From assembly GCA_037349105.1 (NCBI GenBank), contig JAYJMM010000106.1:2294001-2358000 (forward strand): a stretch of 64,000 nt of DNA, read 5' to 3'. The translations under genes and the position numbers were made by a program. The notes beneath the pieces were generated by a model, which did not search any database, was not told where the DNA came from, and saw only the letters and a list, made by a program, of their open reading frames with translations. Shown here piece by piece: positions 10,880 through 21,079 of this stretch. The DNA is from Limnomonas spitsbergensis. Lineage: Eukaryota > Chlorophyta > Chlorophyceae > Chlamydomonadales. The first letter of the stretch is position 1. Each line of letters begins with the position of its first letter.

Positions 10880-10955
10880 ACAGCAACGGCGTATGGATGC
10901 AGCAGCAGCCGCCAAGCGCAGCCTCCTCTGGGTACTACTACCCTTTCAAGCCGGG
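10880..10955 (+). CDS. Possible Gln/Ser-rich exon
   Basis: One frame reads QQHSNGVWMQQQPPSAASS then GYYYPFKPG, coding-like in composition, and stops where the 48-bp tandem array starts. It may be an exon of the gene continuing to 15.4 kb. Its boundaries are uncertain. Confidence 0.3.
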
Positions 10956-11250
10956 GTGTGGGGGCCAGGGCATGGGATGCACTTGTCCGCATTTCTAGCC
11001 AGGGTGTGGGGGCCAGGGCATGGGATGCACTTGTCCGCATTTCTAGCCAGGGTGTGGGGGCCAGGGCATGGGATGCACTTGTCCGCATTTCTAGCCAGGG
11101 TGTGGGGGCCAGGGCATGGGATGCACTTGTCTGCATTTCTAGCCAGGGTGTGGGGGCCAGGGCATGGGATGCACTTGTCCGCATTTCTAGCCAGGGTGTG
11201 GGGGCCAGGGCATGGGATGCACTTGTCCGCATTTCTAGCCAGGGTGTTGA
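10956..11250. repeat. 48-bp tandem repeat, six copies
   Basis: The unit begins GGGTGTGGGGGCCAGGGCAT and ends GCATTTCTAGCCA. Copies are nearly identical. Because 48 is a multiple of three, several frames stay open on both strands, giving spurious repeat proteins. Confidence 0.9.
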
Positions 11251-11693
11251 ACAAAAGTCATCAGTGGATTGTGGATTCATAAGTCATAGCCTTAATAAGG
11301 GGCGCAAGAAAGTGTGTGTTGACTGAAGAAAATACGGCGAGTTCCGAGACCGCAGTTAGTGAAGCACATAGCTCGGGACTCGCATTTCGGAAGAGAGGGG
11401 CACAGCGACTTTATATATGACCCTTTGAAAGATACGCGAGATGCTTTTCTCTGAAAGTCACAGAATGTCCGGTACTTCGATCCAGGGGCTTGAATCCATA
11501 CTACCGGTTATTCGTGCCCCTCACAAATATTAAAATATAAGAACCCTCAACTTCATATCGATAGTTGCCGTGATTCGCATGACCCAGAAACTAGCACATG
11601 AAGGTCACAGGCTGGGCACCATTGTTCATTGTTTGTCGCCTGATTGCGGCACCTGAGCCCAGCACACATGTGTGCGATGTAACACTAACTAAC

Positions 11694-11854
11694 ACATGTC
11701 TCCTCTCTCCCACGTTTCCTTCCTTTCTTTTGTCCTATCCCCTTGTGTTTGTTTCCAACTCTCTTCCTAACTCTTTAGTTAGGCGCCCACGCGGCCGGGC
11801 CTTTCTGAGCAGGGCCCAGAGGTGTTATGTCATTAACATGTCTCCTCTCTCCCA
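11694..11854 (-). mobile_element. SINE-like element with 19-bp target-site duplication
   Basis: Perfect 19-bp direct repeats ACATGTCTCCTCTCTCCCA at 11694-11712 and 11836-11854 flank a 123-bp insert. On the minus strand the insert starts with the family head (ACACCTCTGGGCCCTGCTCA, then GGCCGCGTGGGCGCCTAACT) and ends in an A/G-rich tail, the layout of a SINE inserted by target-primed reverse transcription. No clear pol III A and B boxes are visible. It sits directly in front of the splice acceptor of the exon at 11866. Confidence 0.7.
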
Positions 11855-11865
11855 TTTTTCTTCAG

Positions 11866-14800
11866 ATGTCAATGTCTCAGACCGATGCCCAAGGTTATTA
11901 CGTCGGCGCCCAGCATGGCAGCCAGCATAGCATGGACCTCTGGACCGATCCAACACCGCAGAAGCAGAGCGGGCGCCGCAGCCTCCCCATGTGCGGGGCA
12001 TGGTCCAGTCGTCCTCTGCAGGCTCGCTCGTGGAGCGCTACCCTGAGGCGGCAGCGGCAGTGGCGGCCAACGGTGTGCACGGCACCCTGCACAAGCTTGA
12101 GGGCAGCAACCCGAACTCTGGCCCGTCGGCGGCACACTCGTACTCACCCACTCGCAGCGCAGAAATGCATCCAGGGTGGGCAAACCTATCGCCCCTCACT
12201 GCACCCCTCGCTGCCCCCCCCCCTCACCGCTCCCCCCTCACTTCCCCCCCCCCTCACTGCCCCCCCCCTCACCGCTCCCCCCTCACTTCCCCCCCCCCTC
12301 ACTGCCCCCCCCCCTCACTGCTCCCCCCTCACTGCTCCCCCCTCACTGCTCCCCACTCACTGCTCCCCCCTCACTGCTCCCCCCTCACTGCTCCCCCCTC
12401 ACTGCTCCCCCCCCACTGCTCCCCCCCCACTGCTCCCCCCTCACTGCTCCCCACTCACAGCTCCCCCCTCACTGCTCCCCCCTCACTGCCCCCCCCCTCA
12501 CTGCTCCCCCCTCACTGCTCCCCCCTCACTGCCCCCCCCTCACTGCTCCCCCCTCACTGCTCTCCCCTCACTGCCCCCCCCTCACTGCCCCCCCCCTCAC
12601 TGCCCCCCCCCCCTCTATGCTCCCCCCTGCCTGCTCCCCCCTCACTGCCCCCCCCTCTTTGTTCCCCCCCTCAATGCCCCACCTCCCTCACTGCTCCCCC
12701 CTCACTGCTCCCCCCTCACTGCTCCCCCCCTCCACTGCCTCCCCCCCCTCACTGCTCTCCCCTCACTGCTTCCCCCTCACTGCTCCCCCCTCACTGCTCC
12801 CCCCTCACTGCTCCCCTTTACTACTCCCCCGTCACTGCTCCACCCTCACTGCTCCCCCCTCACTGCTCCCACCTCGCTGCTCCCCCCTCACTGCTCTCCC
12901 CTCACTGCTCCACCCTTACTGCTCCACCCTCACTGTTCCCCCACCCCACTGCTCCCCCCTCACTGCTCCCCCCTCACTGCTCCCCCCTCACTGCTCCACC
13001 CTCACTGCTCCCCCCCCACTGCCTCCCCCCCCTCACTGCTCTCCCCTCACTGCTGCCCCCTCACTGCCCCCCCCCCCACTGCTCCCCCCTCACTGCTCCA
13101 CCCTCACTGCTACCCCCTCACTGCCCCCCCCCCCTCACTGTTCACCCCGCACTGCTCCCCACTCACAGCTCCCCCCTCACTGCTCCCCCCTCACTGCCCC
13201 CCCCCCTCACTGCTCCCCCCTCACTGCTCCCCCCTCACTGCTCCCCCCTCACTGCTCCCCCCTCACTGCTCTCCCCTCACTGCCCCCCCCTCACTGCCCC
13301 CCCCCTCACTGCCTCCCCCTCTCTGCCCCCCCCTCACTGCTCCCCCCTCTCTGCCCCCTCCTCACTGCTCCCCCCTCACTGCTCCCCCCTCACTGCTCTC
13401 CCCTCACTGCCCCCCCCTCACTGCCCCTCCCCTCACTGCCCCCCCCTCTCTGCCCCCCCCTCACTGCCCCCCCCTCTCTGCCCCCCCCTCACTGCTCCCC
13501 CCTCTCTGCCCCCTCCTCACTGCTCCCCCCTCACTGCTCCCCCCTCACTGCTCCCCCCTCACTGCCCCCCCCCTCACTGCCCCCCCCTGTCTGCCCCCTC
13601 CTCACTGCCCACATTTATCAGTTGCCTATATTTGCCTCACGTGTGGTTGAGGAGGGCAAGGTAGCTCTCCTAGCCAGCTATGACGACACTGACGACAACT
13701 TCTCTGTCCTTGCGGAGTTAGGGGCCGACAAAGGCAGCTCTTCGCCGACACTAACGCAGCTGTCAAGCTTTCTGTGAACACCTCATCAGACATGTTGATG
13801 AACCCCCTGTATGGAGAAGAAATGGTCAAGGTCGTGGACAGCATGGAGCTGTATGCCCCTTGTGTCTAACCTCTCTTGCACGACCTACATCCTCCACTCT
13901 GCGGCAGCGCCAACCTGCGGTTTATCATCCACGAGGGGGAGCTGACCTGCAGGTGGGACAAGAGGGACCTGACCCACAGGTAGAAGGGACATATTGTTTC
14001 CCTTACTTTTCCACCTCGTTTTTTCTGGCCGAGCCTGTGAGTGTGGCCCTAGGTGTAACGTCATTTACACACTGAGACTGATCCACTCGGACAAGAAAGC
14101 AAATGACAAGTTCATGCCCACATGTGCAGGACTACGGTGTCATTGAAGGCATTAACTTTTCTCACAAGCACGTATACACTGACAACCCTGGGTCGGCTGT
14201 GCGCATTGACACATATGTCAGCAAGGGCACCCAGCGGAACAATGCTATATTTTTAAAGAATCTGGACAAGCTGGAAAGGTCAATGATATGTGTTGCTTGG
14301 GATTTAAAGCGAATTTGCATGATGAGGGGGTAGGGAAACAGTAATATCTGTATGCTCAGTTGCTCACACCAGTGTTTATTTTTTCGTGATTCAGCTACAT
14401 GTCAGCTACACTCCGGCTTTGGCCAGAAATCCCAGTTGCGGCCAGCCAAACTGCTTTGGGCACCAGTCGCAGCCTGGTCCTGGTTTGGTCCCAATCGGGC
14501 CTTTGGCGGCCGCGGTGTGGCCTGACCAAGGTGGATTCGTAACCGAAAAAATAAACATGGCTCACACATTGTGCATGTGCGTGTCTAGGTCGTCAGGACC
14601 CGCAACCAGCCGGGCGGCTTAAGCAGCATGATGATGTTGAGGAGGAGTCCAGGCAGATGGGGATCATCACAGCAGCTTCTGCGGAGGCAAAGTTTGCGAG
14701 CGCATCCTCCTTGGGCAGAGATGTGCTGCTAGATGACATGAGGGGTGCGGAGGCGCGTCCAAACGCTCAGCATGCTAGCCAGCTGAGTCAGATGTTGAAA

Positions 14801-15415
14801 CCAGCCCGCAGCTTGGCAGCCCTCGTGATGGCACATCCTCGACAATCACCCTCAGTTTGCTTCAAGGATGGAGCACCTGGAGATGTGCCTGGGGGAACCT
14901 CACGGCACAACAACGGTGGTCGGACCTGCTAGACTGCCCCTCTGCAGGGTTCAAGATCAGAGCGCATGGCGGTCAGAAGTGCCGTGCATGTTGCTTGGGT
15001 CACTGCACGCAACGAGGCTTTTGCGTGACAGCCATGCACAATCCACCGAAGGTAGCCCCAGCAACAGCAATTGGCAGCTCTCTATCAGCACGTGCGGGGC
15101 CCTTCTCATGTGGGCATCCCTCTCCTCCCCCACAAGTTTTGCCCCCGTCGGCGAGTACTCCATTTTCATCCATGCCAAACACGGGCATCCTTCCAGCACA
15201 GTCATTGTATTATGCTGCTCAGGCACAGCAGCATGCTAAGTTCAGCCTCCCTACGTACATCAATGTTGGAGGTGTGTAACATGGAGCCTTTGGTTCCCCA
15301 GTGCAGCCACTTTTCAATGTGGCACCTGCACTTCCACCCGCAATGCGTCAGCAGCAGGTCATGCAGCAGCAGCTTCTAATGCACGGCAAGGGTGAAATGC
15401 CTCCTGCCCCGTAGG
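11866..15415 (+). CDS. Unrecognised multi-exon gene, possibly decayed
   Basis: Coding-like segments in order: from 11866 after a TTCTTCAG acceptor (MSMSQTDAQGYYVGAQHG); 11931-12176 in another frame (MVQSSSAGSLVERYPEAAAA, HGTLHKLEGSNPNSGPS); 13640-13860 (LLASYDDTDDNFSVLAELGA, then MLMNPLYGEEMVKVVDSMEL in a different frame); 13907-13980 ending CACAG|GTAGAA (NLRFIIHEGELTCRWDKRD); about 14130-14278 (DYGVIEGINFSHKHVYTDNP); 14600-14930 (MGIITAASAEAKFASASSLG); and 15080-15415 (Ser/Pro/Gln-rich). Several adjacent segments read well only after a frame change without an evident intron, and an in-frame TAA (15277-15279) precedes a further coding-like stretch ending at TAG (15413-15415). It is either a decaying gene or carries assembly indels. 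I do not recognise the product. Confidence 0.4.
12180..13615. repeat. 1.4-kb C-rich satellite
   Basis: Tandem 10-15-bp units of the type CCCCTCACTGCTCC. The plus strand is almost pure pyrimidine except for the ACTG core; the minus strand is G-rich with runs of six or more G. Long open frames over it (over 500 residues of Pro/Leu/Ser/His/Cys) are artefacts. It lies between two coding-like segments and is probably intronic. Confidence 0.92.
14370..14559 (+). mobile_element. hAT-like MITE, copy 1
   Basis: A 190-bp element starting CAGTGTTTATTTTTTCG and ending CGAAAAAATAAACATG, so the ends are inverted repeats of about 15 bp. An 8-bp direct repeat GCTCACAC flanks it at 14362-14369 and 14560-14567. 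CAGTG termini and 8-bp target duplications fit the hAT superfamily. The interior contains CAGCTACATGTCAGCTACAC and TTTGGTCCCAATCGGGCCTT. Related copies lie at 47942-48130 and 57271-57450. It is non-coding and depends on a transposase in trans. Confidence 0.8.
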
Positions 15416-15419
15416 TTTT

Positions 15420-17001
15420 CCTAGCAGGCAGCACTTACAGGTGTAGCTGAAGGGTGGCGATCATGTTATATAACCACTAACTTTCTGTTTTTTTACACAA
15501 CTGCTACTTCTCAGTATGCGTCTCATGGACTTGTATGTGAAGAGCCTTGGTTTTTGGTAAGCATGGTCCATCTGATGGTATGGTTTTCAGAGTTCAGGTA
15601 TTTTCCAGATTGAAGGAGCATTAAAAGGGCAGCCCAAATGCCTCTTGCCATGGTGATGCAGGGTATGGGTAGATATGTCAGCAGCCCTTGATTTGAAGCC
15701 CCCTCTTGGAGGTGCTTCCCCCCACGGCGAGTCAAGTGTGACTTCAAGAGAATTAGCAGGCTGTGCAGCCCCGCGTGTGCAGCCCAACTTTACTTTTAAT
15801 TGGATGGATTATTTTGGAGGAAGTTAAAACGTGTCTAGTGGGTGTGCCCTTTTTAGAAGCTCCAGAAATCAGCCAGAAGATCTAGGCAGGCCTAGTCACA
15901 CAGCTGAGGAGAGCCCATAGATGTCACGTCATGTTAAGTTTTGTGAAGTTTTTACAGTTCAGCGGAGCATCACATTTGATGCATGGGACAGGTGTGACGT
16001 GTCAGGCACTAAATACGCTAGGACGCTATGAGCGAAAACCAGTGACCCCCCAGGGCTAGCTACTAAGACACAACCACCGGCCAGTAGCGTGGGAATGAAC
16101 CCCAAAGTACCGAACATAAGCCCCAGCCATAAAACAGGAGTTGACAAAAGAATTCGGTTGGACACCGCCTATACAATTTGAGAAAGTATACAAGTGTTTG
16201 AGTCTTAATCTTTGCCCGGGGATAATTCTTCTTTTGTCTGCTTGAAATCGAATGAAATCCTCCCGATAAATGTATTGAGAGCGCTACTTCTTAGTTTGTG
16301 CAGTGATGATGTGCGGCCGTTTTTGTGCATGATGGCCGCCCTAGATAAAGGATGAAAGGCATATACAGTTAACACACATGCACATAATAAGAGGAGCACG
16401 CATCTTGCTCATCTTGGCGAAGAGTATTTTGGTTCACCTTCCAACCGATTTTATTTGTAAAGCAACATGTTCTTGACATGAGGGTCATCTTGTATATTGT
16501 CAATATCGCCCACACGTCACACCTTTCTTGAACACAGAGATTTTCCTGCTTCACGGTACAAAACTGCACCCCTTCCTATCCGCCTTCCTATGCTGCGAGT
16601 GCGTCTACTGGACCCACAAACAGAACATGATATACCGGTAATATTGATTGGGCCCATGAAGTAATATGTCTTGTTATATCCGGTGGTTACAACCCCCGTA
16701 TTATATCTTGTTACAACAACTACTGTGACATGAACCGTCTGAATCCAATACGTACTCAAAACACTATTATCAGATGTTCATTCAATCATTACGGCCGAGT
16801 TAGCTATCCAAAGCCAGGTTGTCACACCTCAAGAAACCTTGCATTCATTATTCTCATATCCATATTGCAAAGCTGCTAAACCTGCCGCACTAACAGCACT
16901 GATGCAAGCTCTGGATCTAAACTAGCAGCACCACTGTAACCTCTGAATCACCGTGAGGAAGCCTTCCAAAGTGGCAGCCCTGGATTGCTTCAAGTGGATT
17001 A
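15420..17001. other. Intergenic with a dispersed repeat
   Basis: No gene is visible. 15938-16175 is R1 copy 2; the rest is AT-rich without notable structure. Confidence 0.5.
15938..16175. repeat. Dispersed repeat R1, copy 2
   Basis: Partner of 4398-4645 in the same orientation, ending near AAAGAATTCGGTTGG (AAAGAGTTCGGTTGT in copy 1). Confidence 0.75.
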
Positions 17002-19840
17002 CTACACGCTCTGGATTACTTCACGGAAGGCGTTGGTCATACCCCTGATGTTCTGAACCTTCTGTGCTAGAACAGCAAGGTTGCTAGCGTGACCGAGGAA
17101 TTCGTCGTCGGAAGGGAAGGGCTCATTTGGATCGATTTGAAGGCGAGCGAGGAAGTTCTGGTAAGCCTGTCCAGTCGGGGAGAGGAAGTGGTGCCGCCTC
17201 AGGAACGGCACTGGAATGCTCTCCCTTTCGGACATGTACTGCAAGCTGTCAAACTCCCGCAGAAGGTTGCACATGCCGTGGACCGGCACAGGGGCCCTCT
17301 GGGCACCTAGGCCGACCTCACCCATCTGCAAAATCAATCAGGGAGCCACAGTTTTTCATTGAAATTAGCAGAGTCTACCCAGCGCTATGGTTGAATGGGG
17401 TTCCTTCCATAATAAGTGTCTCAGGGCATATTAATTTTTCATCAGACAGGGGCAGCGCAGAATTTGTCACATACTTGTGCAGCCCTCCCACTACTCCCAC
17501 CCCCCGGCTACGCCCACCCCGGCAGGCCGTATGTAGCCAACGTATGTTTTTCACATTTAGCACAGATAATCATCCCTTTTTACAACCCATCTTTATATTT
17601 TGAGCAAGCTGTAATAACCAATCAATATGGCCAGCAGCAGCCGAGCGGCGCATGAGTAAGTGATGGTGCGTATGTAAGTTTAGGGTCTTGGTTTAGAAAA
17701 CTCACCAGGCCTACGAGGGGTGCCTTGAACTTTTCGTAGGCCTCCACTGGCATGGCCATGTTGCAGGCAGTCACCGCGGGCATAAGTTGCCTGGTGATTG
17801 CCTCCTGGCAGGACAGCAAAGTCGCAAGCTGGTTGTACGGGCGGACAGCCCCGCGTGCTCCGAAGCGGGAGAAGATGACTCCCATGAATTTGGGCATACG
17901 GGGGGTCGGCATCACAACAGGCTGAAGGAACGCCGGCAGCACAGCAGCAGCGGTGGCAGCCCCAGGTACCACTACTGGAGGCAAGACAGGCAGTGGATAG
18001 GTATTGCCTGTAACCACTGTCTGCCACACAGTCTGCACATACTGTTCCGCCCATACAGGCAGACACTCTGCGAAGCCTTTAATGATGGCGAGGCACTTGT
18101 TATCAATGCTCAGGGCCATGAACCATCCGTCAGCGCACATGACTGCAGTCTTGTTCAGGCTGCCGCTCCCAGGCCCAAGGTCAGCAATGATGTACGTCAC
18201 TCCGAGGACATACGCTGTCATCTGGATGAGTGATATGGGACAGGTGCGGACTCAGTTGAAGAAAAGCAAATTAAACGCAATGTTCCGCATAGGGGGATAC
18301 CAGGGCAGGCAGGGAGGATGTGGCCTGAAGGTTGCAACTGGGACTCAGCCATTGATGCAACTAACGTGGAGCTATAGATCCTGCTGCTGTCCATTAGATA
18401 GGAAGTATACACAATACTACTGCATTTCAATATGGCATAGTTTCAACATGGCCACACATCACACATTTTTATGTACACAGACAAGTACGGTACTGCTTGT
18501 TGAGATTTTGGCTGCTAGTGCAGGATGGTACCGCGATATTTACCTTCAAGAGGTTGTGCAGAGCCCCCGGAGAAGTTCTGTGGATGCTGTTACCAGGGAA
18601 GTTCCGCAAGATAGCGGACTGACTCAGTTGTTCCTCCCACTCGCTGATCTGGTCATCGCTCAGCATGATGTATATCCGCCTCCCTGTACGCACACAAAAC
18701 ATTGTCAGGCTATAAGATCTGACTGGCAAATAAAGCAACATATTCAGCTTCGCCCACTGAGCCATAAAGGGCTGGACTGATGCAGCCAGGCGATGATGGG
18801 GTAAGTAAACATACATGGCTGGACTGAAACTTGCATGAACAGGCATCATGTTTTGTCTTTGTCTTCGCTACAGGCATATAAGTGGATCTGACCTATATTG
18901 AATAAAGCTACTGACCAGTGACCACCTCCTCTTACCGCTGTCGCCAGGATCGATGACATTACCCGTGTTGGGCTCGATGTGCTGGTCTTCAAGGCGAATG
19001 GGTTCCACAGACAGCAGCTTGGGTGGCTGCAAGCGGTACGCCGGGGCACTCATGCAAGTCTTGAGACCAGTCAAGATGGTCTCTCCGGTCATACCGTTGA
19101 GCTCGTAGAACGTACCAAAGTCGTCGCTGTATATTGAATGAACCAGCTTGCCCAGCATCCTACAAGCAAGCAATGGCGGAAATGGTTTTTTTATGTATAT
19201 ACTGGCATAGTTTAAGTGGAGTGAGGACGACGTGAACAACATAAGATCATAATTGCATGACTGCCAGGTGGCTGCATGGGGAAAGCAGGCAGTACACTAC
19301 TGAAAATTGCAACACTATATATTGCTGGCAGCGGGCATACGGAAGAGCGGTGTTAGTTCATCAGGGGCCGGGCTGCCTGATTTAAAACTCCTGGGCTAAT
19401 GTTGGAATCAATGAAAGGAAACACTTCAGCTACAACACCTTTTGAGCTCGCTTATTATAGCGTTCGTAACTTCCTACGAGCATCCAAGTAGTCCAGATAC
19501 TATCTCAGATAGAAGAGTAAGATTACCTGTCCTCCAAGCTGGGCTGTCCATCCAGGTTGATGGCTAGCACAGCCTGCTGGCCCCCTTCGTCTGTGACCAG
19601 CTCTGCCGTAGCATTCCACACAGCAGTCGTCTTCCCTGTCCCTCCAGCTCCCTTGGAAGTGATGGTGAGAAGTTTTGACGGGTGCGCCCTCCAAGTATCA
19701 GTCCAGCATGATCTGTGGAAACCGCGGGGGTCGACGACGCGATAACAGTCCAGTTGTGCTGTTTGGGCAGGGCTCAGGACGGTTCCAGGTGGAGTGACGA
19801 GGTGGCTGAAGGTGACGACGGGTACCATTGGGTCGGCCAT
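17002..19840 (-). CDS. ParA/SIMIBI-type P-loop ATPase
   Basis: Five exons with consistent phases: 19840-19527, 19159-18936, 18683-18544, 18221-17706 and 17325-17002, giving 505 residues. All introns are GT-AG. The Met at 19840 is the first in frame. Residues 58-72 contain LTITSKGAGGTGKTT, a Walker A (GxxxxGKT, K70) preceded by a lysine as in ParA/MinD proteins, although ParA has KGGxGKT and this loop has two extra residues. Residues 91-104 (VLAINLDGQPSLED) match the ParA switch segment normally written D-x-D-P-Q. Residues 236-246 (YIIADLGPGSG) match the ParA Walker B/switch II. The C-terminal half lacks a recognisable domain. ParA-type ATPases form nucleotide-dependent dimers that position DNA or complexes; the role here is unknown. 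It could be a cell gene or cargo of a mobile element. No organellar targeting signal is obvious. Confidence 0.75.
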
Positions 19841-20215
19841 GCCTCATTGACTGGCGACCTTGGTACCTTAGTAGTTGGACGAGACCTACATCTCAATGCG
19901 ATGGGGGCAATCAACCGAGTAAAAAACATGGTGATATTATATATACGCAACGAAGAGAATACGTGCGTCACATATATCATCACTTGAAATTTATTATTCA
20001 GCCATCAAGCAGCAACAGAGCCTATTAATAGATTGTGTGCTCGATATTGTGATGAGTAGTGCATGGTTGCTACTGTACGGTATTTACTTGTTTGTTTGCC
20101 TGTATTTTGACAGGCAGGTATATATGATTATCTGGCAGGCAACATGCAAGCAGTTTAACAACAATGATGTTTTTTGCTTGATGACTGCGTGCTGGTCAGC
20201 TGCTGCTTGTACCAC
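19841..20215. other. Spacer upstream of the ParA-like gene
   Basis: AT-rich sequence expected to hold the promoter of the minus-strand ATPase gene. No motif can be named. Confidence 0.35.
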
Positions 20216-20364
20216 CGGTAGTAGAGGTAGGCAGGTGGTAGGCAGGTGGTAGGCAGGTGGCAGGCAGGTGGTAGGCAGGTGGTAGGCAGGTGGTACTGTG
20301 GTAGGCAGGTGGTAGTAGAGGTAGGCAGGTGGTAGGCAGGTGGCAGGCAGGTGGTAGGCAGGTG
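20216..20364. repeat. GGTAGGCAGGT minisatellite
   Basis: An 11-bp unit with GGCAGGCAGGT variants, about 13 copies. The last 13 bp (TGGTAGGCAGGTG) are repeated exactly at 29284-29296 beyond the far end of the inverted-repeat element. Confidence 0.9.
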
Positions 20365-20399
20365 CGTCGGTAACATGGGGCCGCTTGAAATCCGCTTAA

Positions 20400-20850
20400 A
20401 TGGGAGAAAATCCTGCTTGAAACAGGGTCTTGAATCAAACCGGAGATCAAGCGGGCTATCGCTTGAATCAAGCCACTGAAACCAGCGTTTGATTCAAACC
20501 GAAATCAAGCGGGTATCAAGCGGATTTAATCAAGCCAAAATCAAGAGAGAATCAACCGCATTGAATCAAGCCGGAATCAAGAGAGAATCCAGCGCCTTGA
20601 ATCAAGCCGGAATCAAGAGAGAATCCAACGTCTTGAATCAAGCCGGAATCAAGGGGGAATCAAGCCCATCGATTGAATTAGGCGCTTTGAATCAAACCGG
20701 AGATCAAGCGGGCCATCGCTTGAATCAAGCCATACGAAACAACACTTATCATTCAAGCCGGAATCAATCACGTACAGTCATGACCACATCAGCAAATTAA
20801 ATCGAAGCCGGAATCAAGCGTTATTACACAAACCAACGTGTTTGAATCAG
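20400..20850. repeat. Subterminal repeats with AATCAAGC core
   Basis: Irregular 20-40-bp units such as TTGAATCAAGCCGGAATCAA, in direct tandem and some reversed, near the left end of the 8.9-kb element. Confidence 0.8.
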
Positions 20851-21079
20851 TCGTACTACCCGTGGCCACATGCACTCAACCTATGCCACCCGCATTAAAC
20901 GCTAGCGCAACCCTCGGCCAATAACCCAATACCAAGGGCCAACAACCCAACATCATTGTTCACCTCCAAAACGACAATCATTCACAACAAGAGCTCCCAA
21001 GTCACAAGACCCCAATGTTCACAAGTGTTCATAACATGGAACACTCTAGTGGCTGACAGCGGCCAACTACACAAAGGCG

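Noticed and set aside
12176..13777. Pro/Leu/Ser/His/Cys-rich plus-strand frames of 500-600 residues
   Set aside because: They are direct translation of the C-rich satellite in all three frames. Only the ends overlap coding-like exons.
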